Assembly: GCA_020852175.1 (NCBI GenBank)
Contig: JADZBH010000053.1
Span: 1 to 64,000 of the forward strand
Length of the DNA: 64,000 nucleotides
Reading direction: 5' to 3'
From: Bryobacterales bacterium
GTDB lineage: Bacteria; Acidobacteriota; Terriglobia; Bryobacterales; Bryobacteraceae
Below are positions 17,307-25,661 of this stretch, piece by piece. The number at the start of each line of letters is the position of its first letter. Positions within the stretch are counted from its first letter, which is position 1. The notes beneath the pieces were generated by a model. That model made no database searches. It saw only the letters and a list, made by a program, of their open reading frames with translations, and was not told the origin of the DNA. The translations under genes and the position numbers were made by a program.

Positions 17307-20038
17307 TTGTCCGGGTTCGGGTTGAACACGGGGAATGTGACGATATTGCTGACGTAGATGTCCTGCGCGATGGTCATCTGTGTCTGGGGGTTGGTGGGGA
17401 GGTCGGAGTTGAGTTCGAGCACCACCTGGTAGAGCCCGACGGCGCCGGGCAAGAGGCCGGCGGACAGGATGTTCGCCGTTTTGCCGCCCGCCAGCGAGCT
17501 GACGAACTCCTGAGGATCGTTCAGCGGGTCTCCTGAGAAGGCGACGCCGGTGACCTGCTGGTACAAAGCTTCCTCCGGTTTCACGTTACCAAGGCCGGTG
17601 GCCAGCACATGGATGGTTTCACCAGGAACGGCGGGATTGTCCACGGTGACGCGGGAACCGGCCGTGTTGGCGCAGCAGAGGCTGGAATTGGTGGCGGTGA
17701 TAATCACCTCGTCGCCGTCGCGCGAGGAGCCGCCGATGGCCAGGCCATTGTAGAGCGGGCCGGCTACGCGGGCGCGAAGGCGGATACGGGTGAAGGCGGC
17801 GGCGGGGAACGCTTCCACCTTGGGGTCCTGGTTGATCTGCTCGATCAGACGGTCGCGGATGGAGGCGAGAGTATCGCCTGCGACCACCGTGTAGGTATAC
17901 TTCCGGTCTTCAATCGTGATGGTGGCCACGTCGCCGGTGCGGACCGAGCCATCCACTGAAATGGTGCCGGTGGCGTAGGAGCTTCCATGAAGAACGACGC
18001 CTGGACGCGGATCGACGACGCCTTCCTCGGCGTAAATTCCGGGGTTCTGCGGCACCACCGGTACGGAGATAGCGCTGGTCACCGAGACGGTGACACCATC
18101 CCGGCGGACGGTACGGACGACGGCGTTGGCGCTTTGCGAACCGCGAACCTCCCACGGCATCTGAGCGCGGATCTCGCCGGGCGACACCATGTAGAGCGGG
18201 GCGCGGAAGCCATCGAAGTACACCTGGACGCCAGCGAGTTCGCGGGGAAGCTGTTCGGCGTTTGCCGGCGCCGTGGCGGTGACCTCGGCCAGGTCCGTGC
18301 CGAGAATGGACACAACGGTGCCGGGCGCGATCTTGGCCGCATCCATGCCGCCGGTGAGCGTGGCGCCCGACGTGGTGGGTGCGATGGTGGTGCCGGCGGT
18401 TTGGGTTACGGTGAGCGCGACGCCATTGCCCGGTTCACCGGCGACTCGGGCCGTGAATATGATTGCGAAAAGGGTCTTGTTCGGCGTGGCGAAGACGTCA
18501 GGGTCGCCCGCGCCGTTATTGGCCCCGTTGATGGCGGCGACGATTCCATCGATCAGGTTGTCGAACTTGGTATCCTCGGTGGCCTTCCACTTGTAGGAGC
18601 GGTCGTTGATCTTGACCTCGATCTCGTCGTCCTTCTTCACCTGGCCGGCGAAGGTGACGCTGCCGACGGCGAACACTTCACGGCTGGCCGAGTTGCGCAC
18701 GCCCGTGTTGGGAACCCGGCGTTCGGCCATGGTGAACACCATGACGCGGCGGTTGAAGGGATCGCTCGCGTACAGGTTGCGGCCGTCCCAGGCCAGCGAG
18801 AGAGGCGTGCGGATGACGCCGGAACTGGCGATGCCTTCGTGGTCGGCTGAGTCCGAAACGGTGTTCATCGTGTCGCGGATCTGGCCGAGGATGGCGTCGG
18901 CGGCGGCGCCGTTTTCCCTAGGAATCGCGTTGTACACCAGAATGCGGTCGTTGCCGCCGTCGGCGATGAACAGGCGCGTGCCATCGGAGAGCGCAAAGCG
19001 GGGGAAGTCCATGGTGCGGGAGCACATCGCGGGATAGGTGGACTTTCCGTCGGCGTCGGTGCTGAGGGGCTCGCACAGTTCGGTGACGTAGTTGGCGACG
19101 GCCGTCGTCATGCTCTTCTGGCCGATGACGACATCGGCGGGCTGCTGATTCCGGGAGGGCAGAGTGTTCCAGATGAGCACCCGGTTGTGACCGAGGTCGG
19201 TGACGAACAGGCGGATGCCGTCGCTCGATACGGCGACCGGGGTGAGCAGCGTGTTGGCCTGGGCGTCGATGGTGGCCTTGGTGAGGTCGGGTTGAACGAA
19301 GGTGTTGAAATCGGGGGCGCCCAGGACGATGTCGGCGGGCTGGTGATTGGAGGCGGGAATCGAGTTCCAGATGAGGATGCGGTTGTTGCCGGCGTCGGCG
19401 ACATAGAGGCGGCCATCCTGAATCCAGACGCCCTGGGGACCCTTCAACGAGCGGTTGTTCGGACTGAAGCCGCCGCCATCGTTGGGAACGGCGCGGGTGA
19501 AATCGGGCTGGCCGACGACCACGTCGGCGGGCTGCTGGTTGTAAGTGGGCAGCGAGCGCCAGATGAGGACGCGGTTATTGTCCGAGTCGGCCACGGCGAG
19601 CGTGGCGCCGTCGGTGGCGATGGCGCCGGGCGTGCGGAGCGTGGTGGCCGAGGCGGCCTTCAGTTCGGCCTTTTCAAAATCCGGTTGTCCGAGAACGAGG
19701 TTGGCCGAGCCGACGCAGATCTGGCAACGGTTGAAGTTGACGTCGAGTTCCGCTTCCGGCGAGGGAATCTGTGAGGCGAGGTTCTTGAAGAACAGCACGC
19801 GGTGGTTCACAGGGAAGGCGCCGAGACGATTGGAATCGACGACGAAGAGCGTGTTGTTGGCGTAGGCCAGACCGCTCACGGCTCCGAGGAGAGCCTCGGA
19901 GGCCCCCGGGGTGGCCGCCGTGAACGTGGGCTGGCCGATCACGACACGCGCGGCTTGTCCGGTGGTGAGCGACCATTCGGCCGCCGGCACGATCAAGGCG
20001 CTGCAAACAATGGAAAGAAAAAGAGCGATGGACCTCAT
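17303..20038 (-). CDS. Secreted NHL-repeat protein with TIGR03437 domain and two nested modules
   Basis: A 911-aa exported protein with a signal peptide at 1-20. Residues about 25-430 form an NHL-type beta-propeller with repeated VLGQPDF and NRVLIWN elements, each preceded by Asp-rich blade turns. The rest is a TIGR03437 domain, typical of Solibacter relatives: start NSASRE near 450, IAPGTVVSILGTDL near 568, VSPGEIRAQMPWE near 620, PGETIHVLATGLGN near 800. It is split twice by a ~100-residue module (about 455-560 and 688-780). Each copy has a GDxxxIxIxxRxYxW/Y pattern, an I-x-A/D-x-I helix and an ARVAGxxxNGxA strand. Its function is unknown; an outer-surface or extracellular role is likely. 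Confidence 0.85.
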   Translation of the reverse strand: MRSIALFLSIVCSALIVPAAEWSLTTGQAARVVIGQPTFTAATPGASEALLGAVSGLAYANNTLFVVDSNRLGAFPVNHRVLFFKNLASQIPSPEAELDVNFNRCQICVGSANLVLGQPDFEKAELKAASATTLRTPGAIATDGATLAVADSDNNRVLIWRSLPTYNQQPADVVVGQPDFTRAVPNDGGGFSPNNRSLKGPQGVWIQDGRLYVADAGNNRILIWNSIPASNHQPADIVLGAPDFNTFVQPDLTKATIDAQANTLLTPVAVSSDGIRLFVTDLGHNRVLIWNTLPSRNQQPADVVIGQKSMTTAVANYVTELCEPLSTDADGKSTYPAMCSRTMDFPRFALSDGTRLFIADGGNDRILVYNAIPRENGAAADAILGQIRDTMNTVSDSADHEGIASSGVIRTPLSLAWDGRNLYASDPFNRRVMVFTMAERRVPNTGVRNSASREVFAVGSVTFAGQVKKDDEIEVKINDRSYKWKATEDTKFDNLIDGIVAAINGANNGAGDPDVFATPNKTLFAIIFTARVAGEPGNGVALTVTQTAGTTIAPTTSGATLTGGMDAAKIAPGTVVSILGTDLAEVTATAPANAEQLPRELAGVQVYFDGFRAPLYMVSPGEIRAQMPWEVRGSQSANAVVRTVRRDGVTVSVTSAISVPVVPQNPGIYAEEGVVDPRPGVVLHGSSYATGTISVDGSVRTGDVATITIEDRKYTYTVVAGDTLASIRDRLIEQINQDPKVEAFPAAAFTRIRLRARVAGPLYNGLAIGGSSRDGDEVIITATNSSLCCANTAGSRVTVDNPAVPGETIHVLATGLGNVKPEEALYQQVTGVAFSGDPLNDPQEFVSSLAGGKTANILSAGLLPGAVGLYQVVLELNSDLPTNPQTQMTIAQDIYVSNIVTFPVFNPNPDN

Positions 20039-20143
20039 TCGAATTCAACCAAGCACACACCTGGCGCCAAGAGTGGACGCTCAGGCTAGGGACAAACCTT
20101 AAGTATACCAGTGAGCTGACGTGCGGGAGGGAGCGCCGGTTTC

Positions 20144-20178
20144 GTTTTCGTGTTGCCGCGAAAACTCCCGCAAACGGG
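20144..20178. promoter_or_regulatory. Inverted repeats in a divergent intergenic region
   Basis: Between the propeller gene and the PfkB gene, GTTTTCG (20144-20150) pairs with CGAAAAC (20159-20165), followed by CCCG-CAAA-CGGG (20167-20178). No T-run follows, so an operator or RNA hairpin is more likely than a terminator. Confidence 0.3.
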
Positions 20179-20196
20179 CTTGCTAAGCTGTGACAC

Positions 20197-21162
20197 GTGC
20201 GAATGAGGCGTCCGGAGGGTGTGCTGGTGGCCGGTAACATCAGTCACGACATATTGGTACGGCCGGTGGAAGAGTTCCGTTGGGGAGCGAGCAACTGGGT
20301 GGATCACTTCGGCGAGGACATGGGGGGCAACGGTTCGAACTCGTCCTTCGCAATGGCGCGCCTGGGGCTGCGGGCGCGATTGGTGGGCAAGGTAGGGCGC
20401 GACAGCCGGGGCGATGGCGTGCTGGCGAAACTGAACGGTGCGGGGGTGGACACGCGCTGGGTGGAACGGTCCGAGGGGCCGACCACCACCACGATCGTAA
20501 TCATGAACCGGGCGGGAGAGCGCCAGTTCATTCAACATATTGGATCGAGCGCCGAGGTGTTCCCCGAGCCATACGAGTTTCCGGCCGGGGTGGTGGAGGG
20601 GATGACGCACTACCATCAGGCGAACATCTTCTCGCTGCCCAACTGGCGCCGGCACGGAGGCGAGCAGGTGCGCCGGGCCAGGGCCGCCGGGTTGACGACT
20701 TCCGTGGATACAGGATGGGCGACCGACGGGCGGTGGGTGGAGACGCTGGGGCCTGCGCTGCCGCATTGCGATCTGCTGCTGATCAACGAGGACGAGGCGC
20801 GGGCGACGACGGGGCGAACGGAGCCGGATGAGATGGCCTGCGCGCTGCGGGCCATGGGCGCAAGCGACATCGTGCTGAAGTTAGGCGCGCGGGGCTGCGT
20901 GGTGTATGAGGACGGCGGGACAACGCATCTGCCTGGGCACGTGGTGGAAGCGGTGGATACGACGGGGGCGGGGGATTGCTTTGCCGGGGCGCTGTTCGCG
21001 GCCTTGTCGCGGGGGATGGGTCTGGTGGAGGCGGCGCGCGTGGCCAACGCGATGGGTGCGATGGCGGTGTCGCGCATCGGGGCGACGGCTGGCGTTACGG
21101 ATTGGGAGCGGACCCTCGAGTTTGCGCGGCGGCATCCGGTTGGAGAATGTCGCCCCAGGTAA
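20197..21162 (+). CDS. PfkB family carbohydrate kinase
   Basis: Ribokinase-type sugar kinase of 321 aa. It has the N-terminal GNISHDI strand, GGNGSNSS near residue 48 (sugar-binding glycine motif), and the PfkB signature DTTGAGDCFAGAL near 253 with the catalytic Asp. The start is GTG 20197 or ATG 20203; the difference is two residues. Substrate (ribose, fructose, adenosine or another sugar) cannot be inferred. Its last 68 bases overlap the convergent gene on the other strand. Confidence 0.9.
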   Translation: MRMRRPEGVLVAGNISHDILVRPVEEFRWGASNWVDHFGEDMGGNGSNSSFAMARLGLRARLVGKVGRDSRGDGVLAKLNGAGVDTRWVERSEGPTTTTIVIMNRAGERQFIQHIGSSAEVFPEPYEFPAGVVEGMTHYHQANIFSLPNWRRHGGEQVRRARAAGLTTSVDTGWATDGRWVETLGPALPHCDLLLINEDEARATTGRTEPDEMACALRAMGASDIVLKLGARGCVVYEDGGTTHLPGHVVEAVDTTGAGDCFAGALFAALSRGMGLVEAARVANAMGAMAVSRIGATAGVTDWERTLEFARRHPVGECRPR

Positions 21163-21796
21163 CCTGGTACACCTCGAGCACGCCGTCGTAGCCGCGGCCC
21201 GCGCGAACGTGGACGCGGCGCTGCGGTTCGAGATCGGCGAGCCGGACGATGCGGCCGCCGGTGGAAAACACGGTGTCGTCGCGGACGCGCATGCGGCGCT
21301 CCTCTCCCGCGCGGGTACGGACGACCAGTTCGCTCTGGCCAACCGAGCGCACGGTGCCGGAAAAAATGAGGTTGCCCCGGGGCCAGAGGTTGTCCAGGAA
21401 GATGCTGGTGGAGGGGACCGTGGCGAGCGGACGCGCGGCGGACCAGCGCGGCGTGGCTTCGCTGAGGTACAGCGTGAGGGCGTCGCACCCTCCCGGGGAA
21501 GCGCGCATGCCGGCGACGAGTTCGGCCGTCATGGTGAGCCGGATGGCGGCCGGCGCGACGCGGCGGTTGTTCATCTCGATCCACGTGTCGCCGTTCAGGC
21601 CGCAGGTATGGACGCGATAGAGCGTGTCACGGAGGGAAATCTCGCCCGTGCCGCCGGAGTAGGACATGGCGATCACTTCGCCCCGGAGCAGCCGGACGGG
21701 CGGGCCGTCGCGCGTACCGGAGGCGGCAGAGGGAGAAGGAGCCTGTTGCGCCAACAGCGGCGCGGAGCACAGCAGTACGGTCCAGAACCGTCGCAT
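21095..21796 (-). CDS. Secreted hypothetical protein
   Basis: A 233-aa protein with a Sec signal peptide (FWTVLLCSAPLLAQQ). The mature part is beta-rich, with repeated short strands such as GEVIAMSYSGGTGEISLR and GTVRSVGQSELVVRTR, resembling DUF5666-like or OB-like domains; the assignment is tentative. The 3' end overlaps the PfkB kinase gene by 68 bases in antisense, a long convergent overlap. A candidate -10 (TATAGT) sits six bases before its ATG. Confidence 0.65.
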   Translation of the reverse strand: MRRFWTVLLCSAPLLAQQAPSPSAASGTRDGPPVRLLRGEVIAMSYSGGTGEISLRDTLYRVHTCGLNGDTWIEMNNRRVAPAAIRLTMTAELVAGMRASPGGCDALTLYLSEATPRWSAARPLATVPSTSIFLDNLWPRGNLIFSGTVRSVGQSELVVRTRAGEERRMRVRDDTVFSTGGRIVRLADLEPQRRVHVRAGRGYDGVLEVYQVTWGDILQPDAAAQTRGSAPNP

Positions 21797-21802
21797 GCGA
21801 CC

Positions 21803-21808
21803 ACTATA
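21803..21808 (-). promoter_or_regulatory. Candidate -10 element with almost no leader
   Basis: Minus-strand TATAGT ends six bases before the ATG at 21796, suggesting a leaderless or near-leaderless mRNA. Confidence 0.3.
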
Positions 21809-21825
21809 CGGCGGCGGAGCCGCGA

Positions 21826-22953
21826 ATGGCGCCCGGCATTGCGGGAGCGCCGCGGAGGAGTGCTACAATTCCTCACTTGCACGTGTCTTCCGTTCGCCCC
21901 AGCAGTCTCCCTCGCGTCCTGGCCGCGGCAGGGGAGTGGCTTCTTCATTCGGGTATTCAGGATGCCGATGGCGGCGTGGCCCGCTACCACGTAAGCGACG
22001 CGGGGCGGAACAAACCGGTCTCCAACGAGATCACAGGTTACGCGGCCAGCACATACGCGATGCTGTACGAGCAGACTCGCGAGCAGAAGTACCTGGACGC
22101 GGCCGTGAAGACGGCGCGGTTCCTCGTGGAAAAAGCCTGGCGGAAGGACATCGGGCAGTTTCCTTTCGAGAACTCGCCGGATGCGCCGTTGTACTTCTTC
22201 GATTGCGGAATCATCGTGCGGGGGTTGCTGGCTGTCTGGCGGCTGACGCAGGAATCGCGCCTGCTGGAGGTGGCGGTCGAGTGCGGGCAGGGAATGGCGC
22301 GGGACTTTCTGGCCGGGGACGCGATTCATCCGATTGTGCGGATGCCCGGGCGCGAGCCGGCGCCGTATGAGCGGCGGTGGTCGCGCGAGCCGGGCTGTTT
22401 GCAGTTGAAAAGCGCGATGGCGTGGCACGAACTGGGCGACATCACGGGCGATGACCGGTTCACGATGTGGTATGAGCGCGCGCTCGGGATGGCGCTGGAG
22501 AACCACGCGGAGTTTCTGCCGGGCGCCGGGACGCCGGAAGAGGTGATGGACCGGCTGCACGCCTATGGTTACTTTTTGGAAGGGTTGCTGCCGAGGGTGA
22601 AGCGGCCGCGGTGCGCGCAGGCGTTGCGCGAGGCGATCGCTCTGGAGGCGAAATATCTGCGGGAGATTCGCGGCGTGTTCGAACGCTCCGACGTGAACGC
22701 GCAATTGTTGCGGGCGCGGTTGTTCGCCGAGGCGCTGGGGGTGCTGCCTCTGGACGAAAAAGCAGCGGCGGAAGAGGCGTCGGTGGTGGCCGGATTCCAG
22801 CTCGAAAACGGGTGTTTTTGTTTTGGGCGCAAGGCGGAAAGGCTGATGCCGTTCGATAATCCGGTCTCGACGGCGTTCTGTCTGCAGGCGCTGGTGCTGT
22901 GGCAGCAACGGAACGAAGGGAAATTCGAGGCGCGGATCGACTCGATCATCTAG
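21826..22953 (+). CDS. Six-hairpin glycosidase-like protein
   Basis: A protein of up to 375 aa with the repeating helical pattern of an (alpha/alpha)6 barrel: SNEITGYAASTYAMLYEQT, FFDCGIIVRGLLAVWRLT, LQLKSAMAWHELGDITGD and HAYGYFLEGLL, each a hairpin opener. Such folds occur in glycosidases, epimerases and polysaccharide-tailoring proteins. The true start is unclear: ATG 21826 precedes a TACAAT -10-like element at 21864, so a GTG near 21889 may be used. It lies directly upstream of the fused glycosyltransferase, suggesting a role in making or trimming surface glycan. Confidence 0.75.
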   Translation: MAPGIAGAPRRSATIPHLHVSSVRPSSLPRVLAAAGEWLLHSGIQDADGGVARYHVSDAGRNKPVSNEITGYAASTYAMLYEQTREQKYLDAAVKTARFLVEKAWRKDIGQFPFENSPDAPLYFFDCGIIVRGLLAVWRLTQESRLLEVAVECGQGMARDFLAGDAIHPIVRMPGREPAPYERRWSREPGCLQLKSAMAWHELGDITGDDRFTMWYERALGMALENHAEFLPGAGTPEEVMDRLHAYGYFLEGLLPRVKRPRCAQALREAIALEAKYLREIRGVFERSDVNAQLLRARLFAEALGVLPLDEKAAAEEASVVAGFQLENGCFCFGRKAERLMPFDNPVSTAFCLQALVLWQQRNEGKFEARIDSII

Positions 22954-22985
22954 GCGCGTCCGCGGGGGGACGGCGCGAGGGGCTT

Positions 22986-25661
22986 GTGCGGGAAATCAAG
23001 GTTGCATTTTGTTCGGGCGCGCGGGAGTTGTGGGAAGAATATGCCGCGAGGATGCGCGAAGTGCGTCCGGACCTGCCGCTGGTGGTGGTGAGTGAATTCC
23101 CGGTGGCAGGGGCGGAATGGCTGCCGTGGCATGTGGGGCGGACCTACGCGGAGAATATCGCGAAGCTGGATTGGCATTTTCGCGAAAGCCGCGCCGTGCT
23201 GTGCGCGATGATCTTGCAACCGCGGCAGCCGGTGTGGAGCATGCGGCGCGCGGCATGGCGGTTTGGCGGCGTGCGCACGCTGTTCTTCAACGAGAACCTG
23301 GGGCATTTCATGCTGCGGCCCCGCTCGGCCGGGGTCATGGCGCGGCATGCGGCGTGGCGGTTGAAAAGCTTTCTGCGGCGGGAGTTGAACCCGGGCGGCA
23401 CGGCCTACACGTCTCTGTGGCGGCTGTGGCATCCGGAAGCATGGCGGCGCCCGTGGATGGCAAGGAAAGCTCTGCGGCTGGCCGCGCGCGAGGCCAAGGG
23501 ACGCACGATGGTGCGTCCGGACGCGGCCTCGCCGCAGAAGAAACCGCGGGGGGTGAGCGTCGTCATTCCCACGCGCGATGGTCGGGAGTTGCTGGCGCGG
23601 CTGTTCGAGAGCCTGTGGACCGAACTGGAGGCGTGGCCGCACGAGGTGATCGTGGTGGACCACGGCTCCGGCGACGGCACGGCGGCATGGCTGCGGCAGG
23701 AGCGCCCGGCGGCGATCGTCGAGGAGAGTGCCGCGGCGTTGAGCTTCGCGCGGGCGGTGAACCGGGGCATTGCGCGGGCACGGTATTCGCACGTGCTGCT
23801 GTTGAACAACGACATGACGCTGGAGCCTGGATTTTTCGCGCCGCTGTTCGATGCGTTCGCGCGCGTGCCGGAGCTGTTCTGCGCGACGGCGCAAATTCTG
23901 TTTCCCGAGGGAGTACGCCGCGAGGAAACCGGCAAGGCGGCGTGGTGCGCGCGGCGGGGGAAAGAAGATTTCTTCCTGCGATGCGATGAGCCGCTGGCGG
24001 GCGAGGACCACACCTATGTGCTGTACGGCAGCGGCGGGTGTTCGCTGCTGGACGCGGCGAAGTTGGAGGCGCTGGGCGGGCTGGGCGAACAGTTCGTGCC
24101 GGCGTATGTGGAGGATCTCGACCTGGGATGGCGGGCCTGGCAACGCGGCTGGCCGTCGGTGTTCGTGGCCGGAGCCAGAGTGGTGCACCGGCACCGTGCG
24201 ACCACGGCGAGGTTCTACACGCCGCGCCAGTTGGACGTGGCCGTGCAAGTGAACTTCCTGCGCTGGATCTGGGACAGCGTGGCGGCGCCGGAATTGCTGC
24301 TGCGCCTGTGGGGCGATGCGATCGGGCGATTGAACCAACTGGCCGCGCGGCATGTTCCCGATGAGGTGGCGATGGAGACGCTGCGATGGGCCTCGTCGCT
24401 GCGGCCGGGTGCGAAGCGGATGCCGTGCGTGGCGGACGAGTCGCGGGTGCTGGCGTTGGGGGCGGGCGAGCACGCCGTGTTTCCAGGGCGGAAGAACGAG
24501 GGACGGGCGCGGGTGTTGGTGGTGTCGCCCTACGCGCCGTTTCCGTTGTCGCACGGGGGCGCGGTGCGCATGTACAACCTGATGCGCGAGGCGGCGCGGC
24601 GGTTCGATCAGGTGCTCGTGTACTTCGCCGATGAACTCGCGCCGCCACCGCCGGAGGTGCTGGAGTTGTGCGCCGAGGCGGTGGTGGTGCGGCGCGAAGG
24701 GACACATGCGCGGCCTTTGACGGAACGGCCGGACGTGGTGGAGGAGTTCGACTCGCCCGTGATGCGGGCGCTGCTGGGGGAGATGGTAAGGAAGTGGCGG
24801 CCGGGCGTGGCGCAGTTGGAGTTCACGCAGATGGCGCAGTATGCGCCGGAGTGCGCGCCTGCGGCGGCGGTGCTGGTGGAACACGACGTGACGCTGGACC
24901 TGTACGGGCAACTGCTGCGCGAGCGTGAGGACTGGGAGACGCGCGCGCAGTGGGAACGCTGGAAGCGGTTTGAACGGGAGGCATGGGGCCGGATGGCGCG
25001 CGTGGTGGTGATGTCGGACAAGGACGCCCGGATGGTGGACGATGCCGGGCGGACGGTGGTGCTGGCCAATGGCGTGGATCTGGAACGGTACGCGCCTGGC
25101 TCCGGAGAGCCGGAAGCCCGGCGGTTGCTGTTCATCGGCTCGTTCGCGCACCTGCCCAACGTGATGGCGCTGGACTGGTTCCTGCGCGAGGCCTGGCCGC
25201 GGCTGGAGGGCTACACGTTACACGTGATCGCGGGGAAGGACCCTCGGTATTTTCTGGAGCGTTACCGGGACCGCGTGCAGCCGCCGCTCGATCAACCGGG
25301 CATCGAAGTGGAGGCGTTCGTGAGCGATCCGCGCCCGGCCTACCGGCGGGCGTCCGTGGTGATCGCGCCACTGCTGGCCAGCGCCGGGACGAACATCAAG
25401 ATCATGGAAGCGATGGCCATGGGGAAGGCCGTTGTGTCCACGCCGGGCGGGATGAACGGGCTGGACGATTTGTGCGCCTGTGCCGCCGTGGAGGAGACCG
25501 GAAGAGGCTTCGCGGAAGCGATTCTGCGGCTGGAGGAGACCGGGTCGCGGCGCGCGATGGAGCGGGCGGGGCGGGAGATGGTGAGCGCCTTGTACGGTTG
25601 GCGGGCGATCGGCGAGAAGCAGCGCGAGATGTATCAGAGCTTGATGCCCAGGCAGGCGTAG
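22986..25661 (+). CDS. Two-domain glycosyltransferase (GT2 + GT4 fusion)
   Basis: An 891-aa cytoplasmic protein joining two unrelated glycosyltransferase folds. Residues 1-180 are an uncharacterised domain. From about 190 a GT-A/GT2 domain shows VVIPTRDG, VDHGSGDGT near 223, LNNDM (DXD position) near 272 and YVEDLDLGWR. From about 507 a GT-B/GT4 domain opens with VVSPYAPFPLSHGG and ends with FIGSFAHLPN near 715 and the GTNIKIMEAMAMGKAV donor-binding stretch near 799. A GTG at 22986 is the first start after the preceding gene's stop. It probably extends a surface polysaccharide; donor sugars unknown. Confidence 0.85.
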   Translation: MREIKVAFCSGARELWEEYAARMREVRPDLPLVVVSEFPVAGAEWLPWHVGRTYAENIAKLDWHFRESRAVLCAMILQPRQPVWSMRRAAWRFGGVRTLFFNENLGHFMLRPRSAGVMARHAAWRLKSFLRRELNPGGTAYTSLWRLWHPEAWRRPWMARKALRLAAREAKGRTMVRPDAASPQKKPRGVSVVIPTRDGRELLARLFESLWTELEAWPHEVIVVDHGSGDGTAAWLRQERPAAIVEESAAALSFARAVNRGIARARYSHVLLLNNDMTLEPGFFAPLFDAFARVPELFCATAQILFPEGVRREETGKAAWCARRGKEDFFLRCDEPLAGEDHTYVLYGSGGCSLLDAAKLEALGGLGEQFVPAYVEDLDLGWRAWQRGWPSVFVAGARVVHRHRATTARFYTPRQLDVAVQVNFLRWIWDSVAAPELLLRLWGDAIGRLNQLAARHVPDEVAMETLRWASSLRPGAKRMPCVADESRVLALGAGEHAVFPGRKNEGRARVLVVSPYAPFPLSHGGAVRMYNLMREAARRFDQVLVYFADELAPPPPEVLELCAEAVVVRREGTHARPLTERPDVVEEFDSPVMRALLGEMVRKWRPGVAQLEFTQMAQYAPECAPAAAVLVEHDVTLDLYGQLLREREDWETRAQWERWKRFEREAWGRMARVVVMSDKDARMVDDAGRTVVLANGVDLERYAPGSGEPEARRLLFIGSFAHLPNVMALDWFLREAWPRLEGYTLHVIAGKDPRYFLERYRDRVQPPLDQPGIEVEAFVSDPRPAYRRASVVIAPLLASAGTNIKIMEAMAMGKAVVSTPGGMNGLDDLCACAAVEETGRGFAEAILRLEETGSRRAMERAGREMVSALYGWRAIGEKQREMYQSLMPRQA

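Noticed and set aside
22950..25151. A 733-codon open frame on the minus strand opposite the GT2-GT4 fusion
   Set aside because: It is His/Arg/Pro-rich and lacks any protein family sense; it is the usual antisense shadow of a high-GC gene whose plus-strand product has clear glycosyltransferase motifs.
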